DNA from: Oscillospiraceae bacterium
GTDB lineage: Bacteria; Bacillota; Clostridia; Oscillospirales; Oscillospiraceae
Direction: 5' to 3'
Length of the DNA: 64,000 bases
NCBI GenBank assembly: GCA_902793285.1
Contig: CADBCV010000006.1
Location: 17,934 to 81,933 of the forward strand
The notes under the pieces were generated by a model, which searched no databases, had not been told where the DNA came from, and saw nothing but the letters and a program-made list of their open reading frames with translations. Positions 19,341 to 26,613 of this stretch are shown here, piece by piece. The translations under genes were made by a program, and so were the position numbers. Within the stretch, counting starts at the first letter, position 1; every line of letters begins with the position of its first letter.

Positions 19341-20009
19341 TCACGCCCAGGTGAAATTGTCCCGCCCGGCGCCGAGCTCGAAATGGCACTTCACGATACC
19401 GAGATCGATTTTGAGGCAGGAGCCGATGAGCCCCGCCTTTGCGGACACGCGATTGCCGTCGAGAAGCTCAAAGCGGAACTTCTGCTGGTTCACGGCGGTC
19501 GGGGCCAGCAGCGCCGCCTCCACGCCGTTATGGAACCAGGCGGGGGCGCTCTCGCCGGCGTTGCTGACAGCTTGCGCGCTCTTGCCCCGGTGGGGGACGC
19601 CCTGCGTCTTGCCGTAGCCCAGGGCGATGAGGATGACCTCCCTCTCGTCCGGCCCGAGGTTTGCCGCGCTCTTGCCGTGGGTCAGCGCGGCCCAGCAGGT
19701 GTTGAGCCCCAGCTCCTGCGCCTTCAAAACCAGCTTCTCCCCGTAGTAGCCGCAGCGCTCCTCCAGATCGTCCGCCCTCTTGCCGATCAGGGCGATGTAG
19801 TTTTCGCAGTTTTCAAAGCGGCCGTAGTGGGCCATGCGGGAATTGAAGCACACGGGCTCGTCATAGAAAATCTGGATGTGCAGCCCGCCCTCGCGGTTGA
19901 GCGCCTCGGCGCAGGCGTCAAGCTCCCGGCGCAGCTCCCCCGGGATCGCCTTGCTCAAATACTGTCTTACGCTGTGGCGCGCGCGGATAAGCTCCATCAT
20001 GTCGCTCAT
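19341..20009 (-). CDS. Nitroreductase-family protein
   Basis: A 222-residue FMN-dependent nitroreductase-like protein of the larger putative TM-nitroreductase type. It starts MELIRARHSVRQYLSK (the Arg-Ser FMN phosphate contact), has LNTCWAALTHGK in the middle, and has a C-terminal half SAPAWFHNGVEAALLAPTAVNQQ that repeats the fold, so one chain may supply both halves of the active site. NAD(P)H-dependent reduction of an unknown substrate is likely. SD AAGGAGG fixes the ATG at 20009. It is monocistronic. Confidence 0.88.
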   Translation of the reverse strand: MSDMMELIRARHSVRQYLSKAIPGELRRELDACAEALNREGGLHIQIFYDEPVCFNSRMAHYGRFENCENYIALIGKRADDLEERCGYYGEKLVLKAQELGLNTCWAALTHGKSAANLGPDEREVILIALGYGKTQGVPHRGKSAQAVSNAGESAPAWFHNGVEAALLAPTAVNQQKFRFELLDGNRVSAKAGLIGSCLKIDLGIVKCHFELGAGRDNFTWA

Positions 20010-20083
20010 GTTTACCCCTCCTTGCGGTATGTTTTATTACAGGCTACCGCAGATCCCGGCGCTTGTCAATAAGAGATTCCTTC

Positions 20084-21007
20084 TCAGCGCGCGGGATCGT
20101 CAAAAAAGCGCATCCCCCGGGGGACGATCAGGCGCAGCGCGCCGGGGACCAGCTTCATATCGACACTCTTTGCGTACTGGGCCTCGCCGTCGATGTTCAC
20201 AACGCTCTCCCGCTCAAATTCAATGTGTACGCTCTCCCCGTGCAGGTGGGTGATGATCTCCGGGTGGCGGTCCGCCCTTCCTGCGGCGTAGTCCCCGATC
20301 GCCCGGGCGAGCGTGAAAAGGCTCACGCCCTTCGCGGCATAGATGTCCAGCACGCCGTCGTCCGGTCGGGCGCTCAGGCTGGGGTTGAAGCCGCCCCCGT
20401 AATAGCGCCCGTTGCAGACGCAAAGGAGCGCGTGCTCCCCCTCGGCACGGTAGTCCCCGATCTGCACCGCCATGCGCTGGTTGACGCCCTTTAAAATGTT
20501 GACCACCGCGGAGGTGATGTAAGCCCGCTTCCCGCCAAGGAGGGGGAGGGCGCTGTAGGCGTGGACGCCGACGCCGATGCGCGCATCGATGCCGACCGAG
20601 CAGATGTTCGCGCTCCAGCGGCCGTTGCAGTTGATAAGGTCGATGGGGTGCTCCGTGCCGGCGAGCAGGGCGTCGAGATCCCGGTACAGGCCCTGCTCCT
20701 CCCCGAACATGCGGCAGAAGTCGTTGCCGGTCCCGGTGGGGAAGGGGCACACGGCTGTGTTCTCAAGCAGGGCCGCGCCGCACACGCACTCGTTGAAGGT
20801 CCCGTCGCCCCCGCAGGCATAGACGCGCAGCCGATCGCACACCGCGGCGTCCTCCCGGACCTTGTCCGCCGCGTCCATCGGGGCGCGGGTCACATAGACC
20901 TCGTATGCATCAGCCCGGTTTGCAAACGCCGCCCGCACAGCCCGGGTCACGTCGGCGCTCTTGTCCGCGCCGCCGGCCACGGGATTCACGATAAAAAGAT
21001 GCTTCAT
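20084..21007 (-). CDS. Diacylglycerol/lipid kinase (DagK/YegS family)
   Basis: A 307-residue lipid kinase. The N-terminal catalytic domain shows NPVAGG, GGDGTFNEC (nucleotide loop) and PTGTGNDFCRMFG; the C-terminal domain binds lipid. The family phosphorylates diacylglycerol, returning it to phospholipid synthesis. The ATG at 21007 starts MKHLFIVNP, the normal family N terminus, so the 24-residue upstream extension is rejected although the SD is weak. It lies 22 nt downstream of the MFS symporter on the same strand and is probably co-transcribed, with no obvious functional link. Confidence 0.92.
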   Translation of the reverse strand: MKHLFIVNPVAGGADKSADVTRAVRAAFANRADAYEVYVTRAPMDAADKVREDAAVCDRLRVYACGGDGTFNECVCGAALLENTAVCPFPTGTGNDFCRMFGEEQGLYRDLDALLAGTEHPIDLINCNGRWSANICSVGIDARIGVGVHAYSALPLLGGKRAYITSAVVNILKGVNQRMAVQIGDYRAEGEHALLCVCNGRYYGGGFNPSLSARPDDGVLDIYAAKGVSLFTLARAIGDYAAGRADRHPEIITHLHGESVHIEFERESVVNIDGEAQYAKSVDMKLVPGALRLIVPRGMRFFDDPAR

Positions 21008-21029
21008 TCTCTCTTTCACTCTCTTTTGC

Positions 21030-22517
21030 TTAGCGCCTGAGCCCCGCGTTCTGCGGGTTCCAGAGCGCGTCGTAGGCAAAGCCCGTCACCTTCTCCAGAG
21101 CTGCCTTCTCCGCATCCGCGGCAACCGTCTTCTCGTCCCCGCGCCGGCGGGCGATATCTCTCTGGACCATGTCAAACTCCTGGCCGGTGATGGGGAAGAA
21201 GAGGTTTACGACGATCAACAGCGCGGTCAAAATCGCCGGGGCGAGTACGAAGATGAGCGCGATGCCCCGCTGCGTGAAGGCACTCTGTCTCACGCCGGCG
21301 CTCGCCAGCACCTCGTCATACCCGACGGCGGCGAGCAGAAAGCCGATCAGCGCCGCCGAGAGACCCGAGGAGACCTTGCGGATAAAAGTCGCCATGCTGG
21401 AGACGACGCCGGGTCTGCGCACGGAGGTGATGAGCTCGTCCACGTCCGTCATGTCCGCCATCACCGCAAAGATCCCCGTGAGGCAGCCGGCGTTGCCGAA
21501 GCCCACCAGGGCCGTGAGAGCGAGGATCGGGACAAGGCTTGCCCCCTCATGGGAGAAGAAATAGAGCCCCGCAATGCCGAGCAGACGCGCCGGCGCGCCG
21601 ATCATGATGGCCTGCTTTTTGGATGTGCGGCTCATGATCGGGCCGAACACCGCCATGCCGAGAAGCTGCGAGAGCATGAGCGCCGCCATCACATAGGTGA
21701 AGTAGCCGTTCTGATAGGCGTTCAGCACATCGTCCACGTAGTACACCGCCATGCCGGAGATGAAGTCCATCCCGCACTGACCGAAGAGATAGAGCCCCAG
21801 AAACAGGCGGAAGGAGCGGTTTTTGAACACGCTGACGGCCTGGGGAACGCTCTCCCTCATGCCGGATCTGACGGGCAGCTTCTGCTTTTCCCAGGTGCCG
21901 AAGAAGACCGCGATGGACGTGAGGAAGAACAGCACCCCGAACAGAAGCGCGCAGCGGAAGTAGGCGGCGGGGTCGAGGTTATCTTTGATCATGAGCGTCG
22001 GCACGATGCCGCAGACCATGGCCCCGAGCGTGGACCACACCATGCGCATGTTGGAAAAGCGCGAGCGCATCGCGTAGTCGTCCATCATGTCGGGCAGAAG
22101 CCCGTTATAGGGGACGGAGAAGACCGTGAAACCCGTGCTGAAAAGGCAGTACATCACAATATAGAAGAGATACATCACCGTGACGGACGGCGTGGAAACC
22201 CGCAGCCACATCATGACAAAGGTTACCGCGGAGGCGATGCTGCCGATGAGGATATAGAGCCTTTTCGCCCCAAACCGGGACACGGTGCGGTCTGTGATGT
22301 TGCCCATGATGGGGTCCGTGATCGCGTCCCAGATCTTGCCCACCAGGGGGATCGTCCCCGCGAGGGCCGTGGGCATCCCGAGCGCTTTCGTGAGGAACAC
22401 TGCAAAGAAGGAATTGATGATGACAAAGCATCCGCCGCCGAAAAATTCACCGATGCCGTACAGGACTCTGCTGAAGAAGCCGTAGCTTGGATTTCTGCCG
22501 CTGATTTTCTCGTTCAT
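21030..22517 (-). CDS. GPH-family (MelB-like) sugar:cation symporter
   Basis: A 495-residue, 12-helix transporter of the glycoside-pentoside-hexuronide family. GKIWDAITDPIMGNITDRT is the hallmark helix 2 to loop 2-3 run, and VPYNGLLPDMMDD follows. It imports a sugar or glycoside with Na+ or H+. The C-terminal cytoplasmic tail is longer than usual. The ATG at 22517 follows GGGAGG; the 76-residue upstream extension is rejected. It is followed by the lipid kinase gene; no glycosidase is adjacent, so the substrate is unknown. Confidence 0.88.
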   Translation of the reverse strand: MNEKISGRNPSYGFFSRVLYGIGEFFGGGCFVIINSFFAVFLTKALGMPTALAGTIPLVGKIWDAITDPIMGNITDRTVSRFGAKRLYILIGSIASAVTFVMMWLRVSTPSVTVMYLFYIVMYCLFSTGFTVFSVPYNGLLPDMMDDYAMRSRFSNMRMVWSTLGAMVCGIVPTLMIKDNLDPAAYFRCALLFGVLFFLTSIAVFFGTWEKQKLPVRSGMRESVPQAVSVFKNRSFRLFLGLYLFGQCGMDFISGMAVYYVDDVLNAYQNGYFTYVMAALMLSQLLGMAVFGPIMSRTSKKQAIMIGAPARLLGIAGLYFFSHEGASLVPILALTALVGFGNAGCLTGIFAVMADMTDVDELITSVRRPGVVSSMATFIRKVSSGLSAALIGFLLAAVGYDEVLASAGVRQSAFTQRGIALIFVLAPAILTALLIVVNLFFPITGQEFDMVQRDIARRRGDEKTVAADAEKAALEKVTGFAYDALWNPQNAGLRR

Positions 22518-22877
22518 ACTTTCCTCCCGTTTTTGGTCACCTCTAAATCCTCCTGCCCGGTGCTGCGCCGGATCTTTTGCCCCGGCTTTTCGTGCAAAAA
22601 ACTTGAAAGCCACAAAGGATTCCTGCGTTTTTTGCCCTTCAATCTGAGACAAAATCTCTCGACGCATCACCAGACCCGCGTTTTTAGAGGCGCCCTTTTG
22701 AAGAAATTCGCCATAACATGGTAATTCTATCAGAGATCGTCCCATTCATCAACCGTAAATTCTCCGAAAAAAAGCCGGCTTTTCCCTTGAATTTTTTGTA
22801 GGAATATGGTCGCATTTGGGCGCGAGGGAATGTATAATGCTTGCATCGGAATCCAATTGCGCTTGGGAGTGTGACCG
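22518..22877. promoter_or_regulatory. Divergent intergenic region (GPH symporter / XRE regulator)
   Basis: No gene is seen. A -10 TATAAT (22833-22838) with a poor -35 can serve the XRE gene. No palindromic operator stands out. The leftward leader of the symporter is AT-richer than its neighbours, but no terminator or riboswitch is recognised in it. Confidence 0.4.
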
Positions 22878-23381
22878 ATGCCGAAAGTATCCTCCAGACC
22901 GGATAAGACCATGTATATGCTTGTCCGGGAAGAGCTTGGGCTCACCCGGGAAAAGGCGAGTGAGCTGATCACGGGCCAGATCATCTCCGCCGACCGCCTC
23001 GAAAAGATCGAAAACCGCCGCCTCACGGCCCGGCCGGATGAGATCCTCGCCCTCGCGGAGGCGTATAAGGCCCCCGCTATCATCAATTACTACTGCACGC
23101 ACGACTGTGAGATCGGCGGCGCCTATATCCAGGAGATCAAGCCGAAGCAGCTTTCCCAGATCGCCATTGAGACGCTCAATTCCCTCAACAAGCTCTCCCA
23201 GGTCAAGGAGCGGCTTCTTGAAATCGTGGAGGACGGCGTCATCTCCGAGGATGAGTATGAGGATTTCTGTGAAATCAAGGACAATCTGGACAAGATGGCC
23301 CGCGCGGTGGAAAGTTTGCAGCTCTGGGTGAATGAGAGCGCTGCGAAGGGAAATCTCGATATTACGGCGGTATCTCGCTGA
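22878..23381 (+). CDS. XRE-type helix-turn-helix regulator
   Basis: A 167-residue protein. Residues 10-65 form a Cro/CI-like helix-turn-helix (LVREELGLTREKASELI ... LEKIENRRLTARPDEILALAEAY). A helical C-terminal region with likely coiled coil (ETLNSLNKLSQVKERLLEIV) may mediate dimerisation. A CTHDCEIG motif after the HTH is notable. It is free-standing with an SD GGGAG upstream of the ATG, and not next to phage genes. Target unknown. Confidence 0.82.
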   Translation: MPKVSSRPDKTMYMLVREELGLTREKASELITGQIISADRLEKIENRRLTARPDEILALAEAYKAPAIINYYCTHDCEIGGAYIQEIKPKQLSQIAIETLNSLNKLSQVKERLLEIVEDGVISEDEYEDFCEIKDNLDKMARAVESLQLWVNESAAKGNLDITAVSR

Positions 23382-23443
23382 AAACGGAGAAATAAGCTGT
23401 TTATCCCGCGGATTTAACAGTTTATGATAGTCGTGCCATCCTG

Positions 23444-23690
23444 TATAATGGGATCACGACGAATACGGAACCAAGGCGCCGGCTTCGTCGGAAAGACCGG
23501 GCGAATAAGACGCCTTCCACATCTGGCCGAACGGCCGCGCGCAACCCCTTCCCCCGCATAAGATACAGCAACCATACCCGCCTCAAGCGGATTCTTACGC
23601 GCTGCCAAGGAGAGCTACGCTGGCTCATTTGGCAGGAATCCGAAATGGGGCAAAAAAATCAGGAGATGTCAAATCTCCTGATTTTTATTT
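23444..23690 (+). ncRNA. Unidentified structured RNA gene candidate
   Basis: A -10 TATAAT at 23444-23449 is followed by about 200 nt without a credible reading frame and then an intrinsic terminator (AAAAATCAGGAGAT / ATCTCCTGATTTTT, 23654-23686). Local stems include AAGGCG/CGCCTT, GGCCG-aa-CGGCC, CCGC/GCGG and CTGCCAA/TTGGCAG. The 5' and 3' ends do not pair as in 6S RNA, and I see no SRP, RNase P or tmRNA signature. Family unknown. Confidence 0.5.
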
Positions 23691-23710
23691 TCCGCATCGC
23701 GGAGATAAAA

Positions 23711-23736
23711 AACCGCCGGGGCTTGCCCCGGCGGTT
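23711..23736 (-). terminator. Intrinsic terminator after leader-LysM 3
   Basis: AACCGCCGGGG pairs with CCCCGGCGGTT across loop CTTG, followed on the minus strand by a T run (23711 downward). Confidence 0.88.
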
Positions 23737-23743
23737 CACGCTT

Positions 23744-23980
23744 TCAGCGGACGCGGATAACCTGGCCGACGGAAATGACGTCGGGATTCTTGATGCTGGG
23801 GTTGAGAGACAGGATCTGGCTCAGGGGAACCTGGGCGCGCCAGGCGATCTCAGACAGGGTGTCCTTGGAGACAACGCGGTAGTAGATCGCAGAGCCTTCC
23901 TGCCAGAAGGTGCCGCCGGCGCCGCCGCCGGTCACGTTTTCGACTTCCTGCTCGTTGAGGACTTTCTTTTCTTCAGACAT
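23744..23980 (-). CDS. Leader-LysM mini-protein 3
   Basis: A 78-residue protein with the same plan as those at 13857 and 17696. Leader VLNEQEVENVTGG has Gly-Gly at residues 18-19. A LysM domain follows after a 14-residue spacer (YYRVVSKDTLSEIAWRA ... ILSLNPSIKNPDVISVGQVIRVR). The ATG at 23980 has AAGGAG nine nt upstream; two more upstream ATGs are rejected, and this choice also makes all three leaders exactly 19 residues long. Its promoter is copy 3 of the TGTGACA direct-repeat motif although it lies 6 kb from the regulator. Confidence 0.88.
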   Translation of the reverse strand: MSEEKKVLNEQEVENVTGGGAGGTFWQEGSAIYYRVVSKDTLSEIAWRAQVPLSQILSLNPSIKNPDVISVGQVIRVR

Positions 23981-24034
23981 GATTTCATTCTCCTTTTTCA
24001 TTTTATTTGTGCCTGCTTTGCTGCTTGCAGGCAT

Positions 24035-24068
24035 ATCATACCAGGGCTTCCGTCACAGAAGTGTCACA
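24035..24068 (-). promoter_or_regulatory. TGTGACA direct-repeat promoter, copy 3 (leader-LysM 3)
   Basis: On the minus strand: TGTGACA (24068-24062), CTTC, TGTGACG (24057-24051), 10 nt, -10 TATGAT (24040-24035). Spacing is identical to copies 1 and 2. Confidence 0.82.
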
Positions 24069-24239
24069 CACCCTGACGTTTACATAAAACAGTATACCAT
24101 ATATTTCTTGGGAAAGCAAACAAAAACTGACGGCCTCCGCCCTCGCATCTTTTGCTTTACACAGCGGCAAAAAGGCGGTAAGATACGGCACGGCGGTTTT
24201 CGCCGGATTTTATCATGATTGTTATAAAGAGGTATTTCC

Positions 24240-24890
24240 ATGCAAAACTATGCAAAGCGCATTGTCATGAGCGTGCTCGGCGTCGTCATCAGCGGGCTGA
24301 GCGTCGGGCTTTTCAAACACGCGGCCTTCGGCGTCGATCCCTTTCAGACGCTCATGAGCGGGCTTGACGCGGTGATCCCGATCCGCTTCGGGACGCTGTA
24401 TGTGATCGTGAATCTCCTGCTGCTGGTCTTCTCGCTCGTGATGGACCGGCGCAAGATCGGGCTTGCCACCTTTGTCAATCTCTTCCTCCTCGGCTATGTG
24501 GTGGAGTTTTCCAAGGCCCAGTGCGAAAGGCTCCTCCCGTCCCCGGCGATGGGGGTCCGGGTCCTGCTCTTCCTCGTGGGGCTTGCCATCCTGTCCCTTG
24601 CCTCCGCGCTCTACTTCACGGCGGATCTCGGCGTCTCTACCTATGACGCGGTGGCCCTCGTCTGGTCCGAGCGCCAGAAGAAGATCCCCTTCCAGTTCTG
24701 CCGCATCGTGACGGACAGCGTCTGCGTCATCGCGGGAATCGTCCTGTGCAGACTCTCCGGCATGGGCCTGCGGGAGATCCTCGGCTCGGTCGGCGTCGGC
24801 ACGGTCGTCACCGCCTTTTTCATGGGCCCGCTCATCGCCTTCTTCAACAAAACCGTCGCCCGTCCCCTGCTCGGGAAACAGGAGGCGTAA
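24240..24890 (+). CDS. YczE/YitT-like integral membrane protein
   Basis: A 216-residue protein with five or six membrane segments. It starts AKRIVMSVLGVVISGLSVGL and has GVDPFQTLMSGL and LGVSTYDAVAL, two related glycine-rich entries that suggest an internal duplication typical of the YczE family. The role is unknown; family members are often linked to regulators. SD AGAGG is upstream. It stands alone, followed by a repeat cluster. Confidence 0.82.
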   Translation: MQNYAKRIVMSVLGVVISGLSVGLFKHAAFGVDPFQTLMSGLDAVIPIRFGTLYVIVNLLLLVFSLVMDRRKIGLATFVNLFLLGYVVEFSKAQCERLLPSPAMGVRVLLFLVGLAILSLASALYFTADLGVSTYDAVALVWSERQKKIPFQFCRIVTDSVCVIAGIVLCRLSGMGLREILGSVGVGTVVTAFFMGPLIAFFNKTVARPLLGKQEA

Positions 24891-25284
24891 ACGTCCGATG
24901 CCCTGTCGACCCGAATGACCCCGCAACAAAAACGTATGTATCGCAGGGAAATGTCCGACAATTCCGCAGGGGCGGAAATCATCCGCCCGCAGCCTCGCGG
25001 CATCGGAAGCGTGGGTATAAACAGGAAACATCCGTTCATCCCGTAGGGGCCGACGCCCTCGGCGGCCCGCAACGTCACCTTATTTGAGATGTACGTATAA
25101 AGGTACAAGCCCCGACCACACCGTAGGGGCGGCGGCTTGCCCCGCCCGGGCGGCTGATAGCCGCCCCTACGGCAGACGGGGATCATTGTGCATCCCGGTA
25201 TGCCTGTACCAGATCGTGGTCCACGGGCCGATGAGGGCATCGGCCCCTACGACAGGCGGCAGCATTTTTTCAACAGCTTCCCCC
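24891..25284. repeat. Gene-free stretch with CCGTAGGGG-type repeats
   Basis: No gene is seen. From 24964 to 25252 several palindromic arms occur: GGCGGAAATCATCCGCC near 24971, CCGTAGGGGCCGACGCCC at 25041, a GGCGGCGGCTTGCCCCGCC arm at about 25122 facing GGCGGCTGATAGCCGCC at about 25150, and a CCCCTACG end at 25252. Confidence 0.75.
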
Positions 25285-25342
25285 TTGACAGCGAGGGGGA
25301 AGTATGTTATACCATAACTGTACTAACCGGGTTAATACAGTT
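25285..25342 (+). promoter_or_regulatory. Promoter and operator of the GntR-ABC operon
   Basis: TTGACA (25285-25290), 17 nt, TATACC (25308-25313). The inverted repeat AACTGTACTAACC / GGTTAATACAGTT (25316-25328 and 25330-25342; 12 of 13 paired) overlaps the expected transcript start, so the GntR protein probably represses its own operon. Confidence 0.82.
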
Positions 25343-25364
25343 GACACGCAAAGGAGGGGAAATC

Positions 25365-25727
25365 TTGATCCAAATCAACTACAACGATTCCCGCCCGATC
25401 TATGAGAAGGTGAAGGACTCCCTGCGGCAGCTCATCCTGAGCGGGGCCCTCGCGGAGGAGAACAAACTCCCCTCGGTGCGGGAGCTCGCCGTGAGTCTCA
25501 CCATCAACCCCAACACTATCCAGCGCGCCTACCGCGAGCTGGAGCAGGAGGGCTACATCGTCTCGGTGCCGGGCAAGGGCAGCTTTGTGGCCCGCGGCGG
25601 CGGGGCGAAGGCCGCGCGGCGAAAGGAGCTCACGGAGAAGCTGCTTGCCGCGGCGGCGGAGCTGGAAGCCCTCGGCCTTTCGCGCGCGGAGATCGCGCAG
25701 CTTGTGAAGGAGGAACAGCATGATTGA
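25365..25727 (+). CDS. GntR-family (YtrA-type) repressor
   Basis: A 120-residue regulator with a GntR winged helix (PIYEKVKDSLRQLILSGAL, then LPSVRELAVSLTINPNTIQRAY) and a short YtrA-type dimerisation tail. The start is TTG at 25365 with AAGGAGG seven nt upstream; no ATG fits. It overlaps the ABC ATPase start by eight nt. YtrA regulators usually respond to cell-wall-active antibiotics and repress an adjacent ABC transporter; the operator described upstream fits autoregulation. Confidence 0.93.
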   Translation: MIQINYNDSRPIYEKVKDSLRQLILSGALAEENKLPSVRELAVSLTINPNTIQRAYRELEQEGYIVSVPGKGSFVARGGGAKAARRKELTEKLLAAAAELEALGLSRAEIAQLVKEEQHD

Positions 25728-26613
25728 AGTACGCAGGCTCCAAAAGAGCTTTGACGGATTTGAGGCCCTGCGCGGGCTTGATATCACCGTGCCGCGGGGC
25801 GCGGTCTACGGCCTTGTGGGGCCGAACGGCGCGGGCAAGTCCACCGTGATCCGCCACCTCGCGGGCATCTATCGCGGGGACAGCGGCGAGGTGCTGGTGG
25901 ACGGGGAGCCGGTGTATGAAAACCCCAAGGTCAAGGCGCGCATCGCCCACATCCCGGACGACATCTTTTATTTTAATTCCGCCACGGTGCGCGACATGAA
26001 AAATTTCTATCGCTCCATGATCCCCGCGTTCTCGGACGAGCGCTTTGAAAAGCTGCGCCCGGCGTTTCCGATTGAGGAGAAGCAGACTGTGCGCAGGCTC
26101 TCGCGCGGGATGCAGAAGCAGGCGGCCTTCTGGATCGCCCTGAGCTGCTGCCCGGAGGTACTGCTCCTGGACGAGCCGGTGGACGGCCTTGACCCCGTGA
26201 TGCGCCGCCAGGTGTGGAGCCTTCTTTTGCAGGACGTGGCGGAGCGGGGGACGACGGTTCTGGTCTCGTCCCACAACCTGCGGGAACTGGAGGATGTGTG
26301 CGACCATGTGGGCATTATGGACCGGGGCCGGATGCTCCTGGAGCGGCCCCTTGCCGACATGCAGGAGAACATGGTGAAGATCCAGCTCGCCCTGCCGGAG
26401 GGACAGACCCTGCCGCAGGATCTCGACATCCTGCACGAGACGAAAACCGGGCGGCTCATTCAGCTCATCCTGCGCGGGCGGGCGGAGGAGCTCACGGCAA
26501 AGCTCTCACGCTGCGGCCCCTTCTTCCTGGACGTGCTGCCGCTGAGCCTGGAGGAAATTTTTATTTATGAGCTGGGAGGGGAAGATCATGAGATCCGGAA
26601 CATCCTTCTTTAA
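25720..26613 (+). CDS. ABC transporter ATP-binding protein (YtrB-like)
   Basis: A 297-residue ATPase. Walker A GPNGAGKST near residue 37, signature LSRGMQKQ (variant of LSGGQ, typical for this group), Walker B VLLLDEPVDGLD and the switch His in LVSSHN. It overlaps both neighbours, so it is coupled in the GntR-ATPase-permease operon. It probably powers the ABC-2 permease encoded next, possibly for envelope stress or peptide export as in Bacillus Ytr systems (inference). Confidence 0.93.
   Translation: MIEVRRLQKSFDGFEALRGLDITVPRGAVYGLVGPNGAGKSTVIRHLAGIYRGDSGEVLVDGEPVYENPKVKARIAHIPDDIFYFNSATVRDMKNFYRSMIPAFSDERFEKLRPAFPIEEKQTVRRLSRGMQKQAAFWIALSCCPEVLLLDEPVDGLDPVMRRQVWSLLLQDVAERGTTVLVSSHNLRELEDVCDHVGIMDRGRMLLERPLADMQENMVKIQLALPEGQTLPQDLDILHETKTGRLIQLILRGRAEELTAKLSRCGPFFLDVLPLSLEEIFIYELGGEDHEIRNILL

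Noticed and set aside
20220-20750. 176-residue frame overlapping the lipid kinase
   Set aside because: It is Arg/Pro-rich, out of frame with the kinase motifs and without an SD.
23444-23690. 6S RNA
   Set aside because: The candidate RNA has several stems, but its 5' and 3' ends do not pair as required for 6S RNA, so it is left unnamed.
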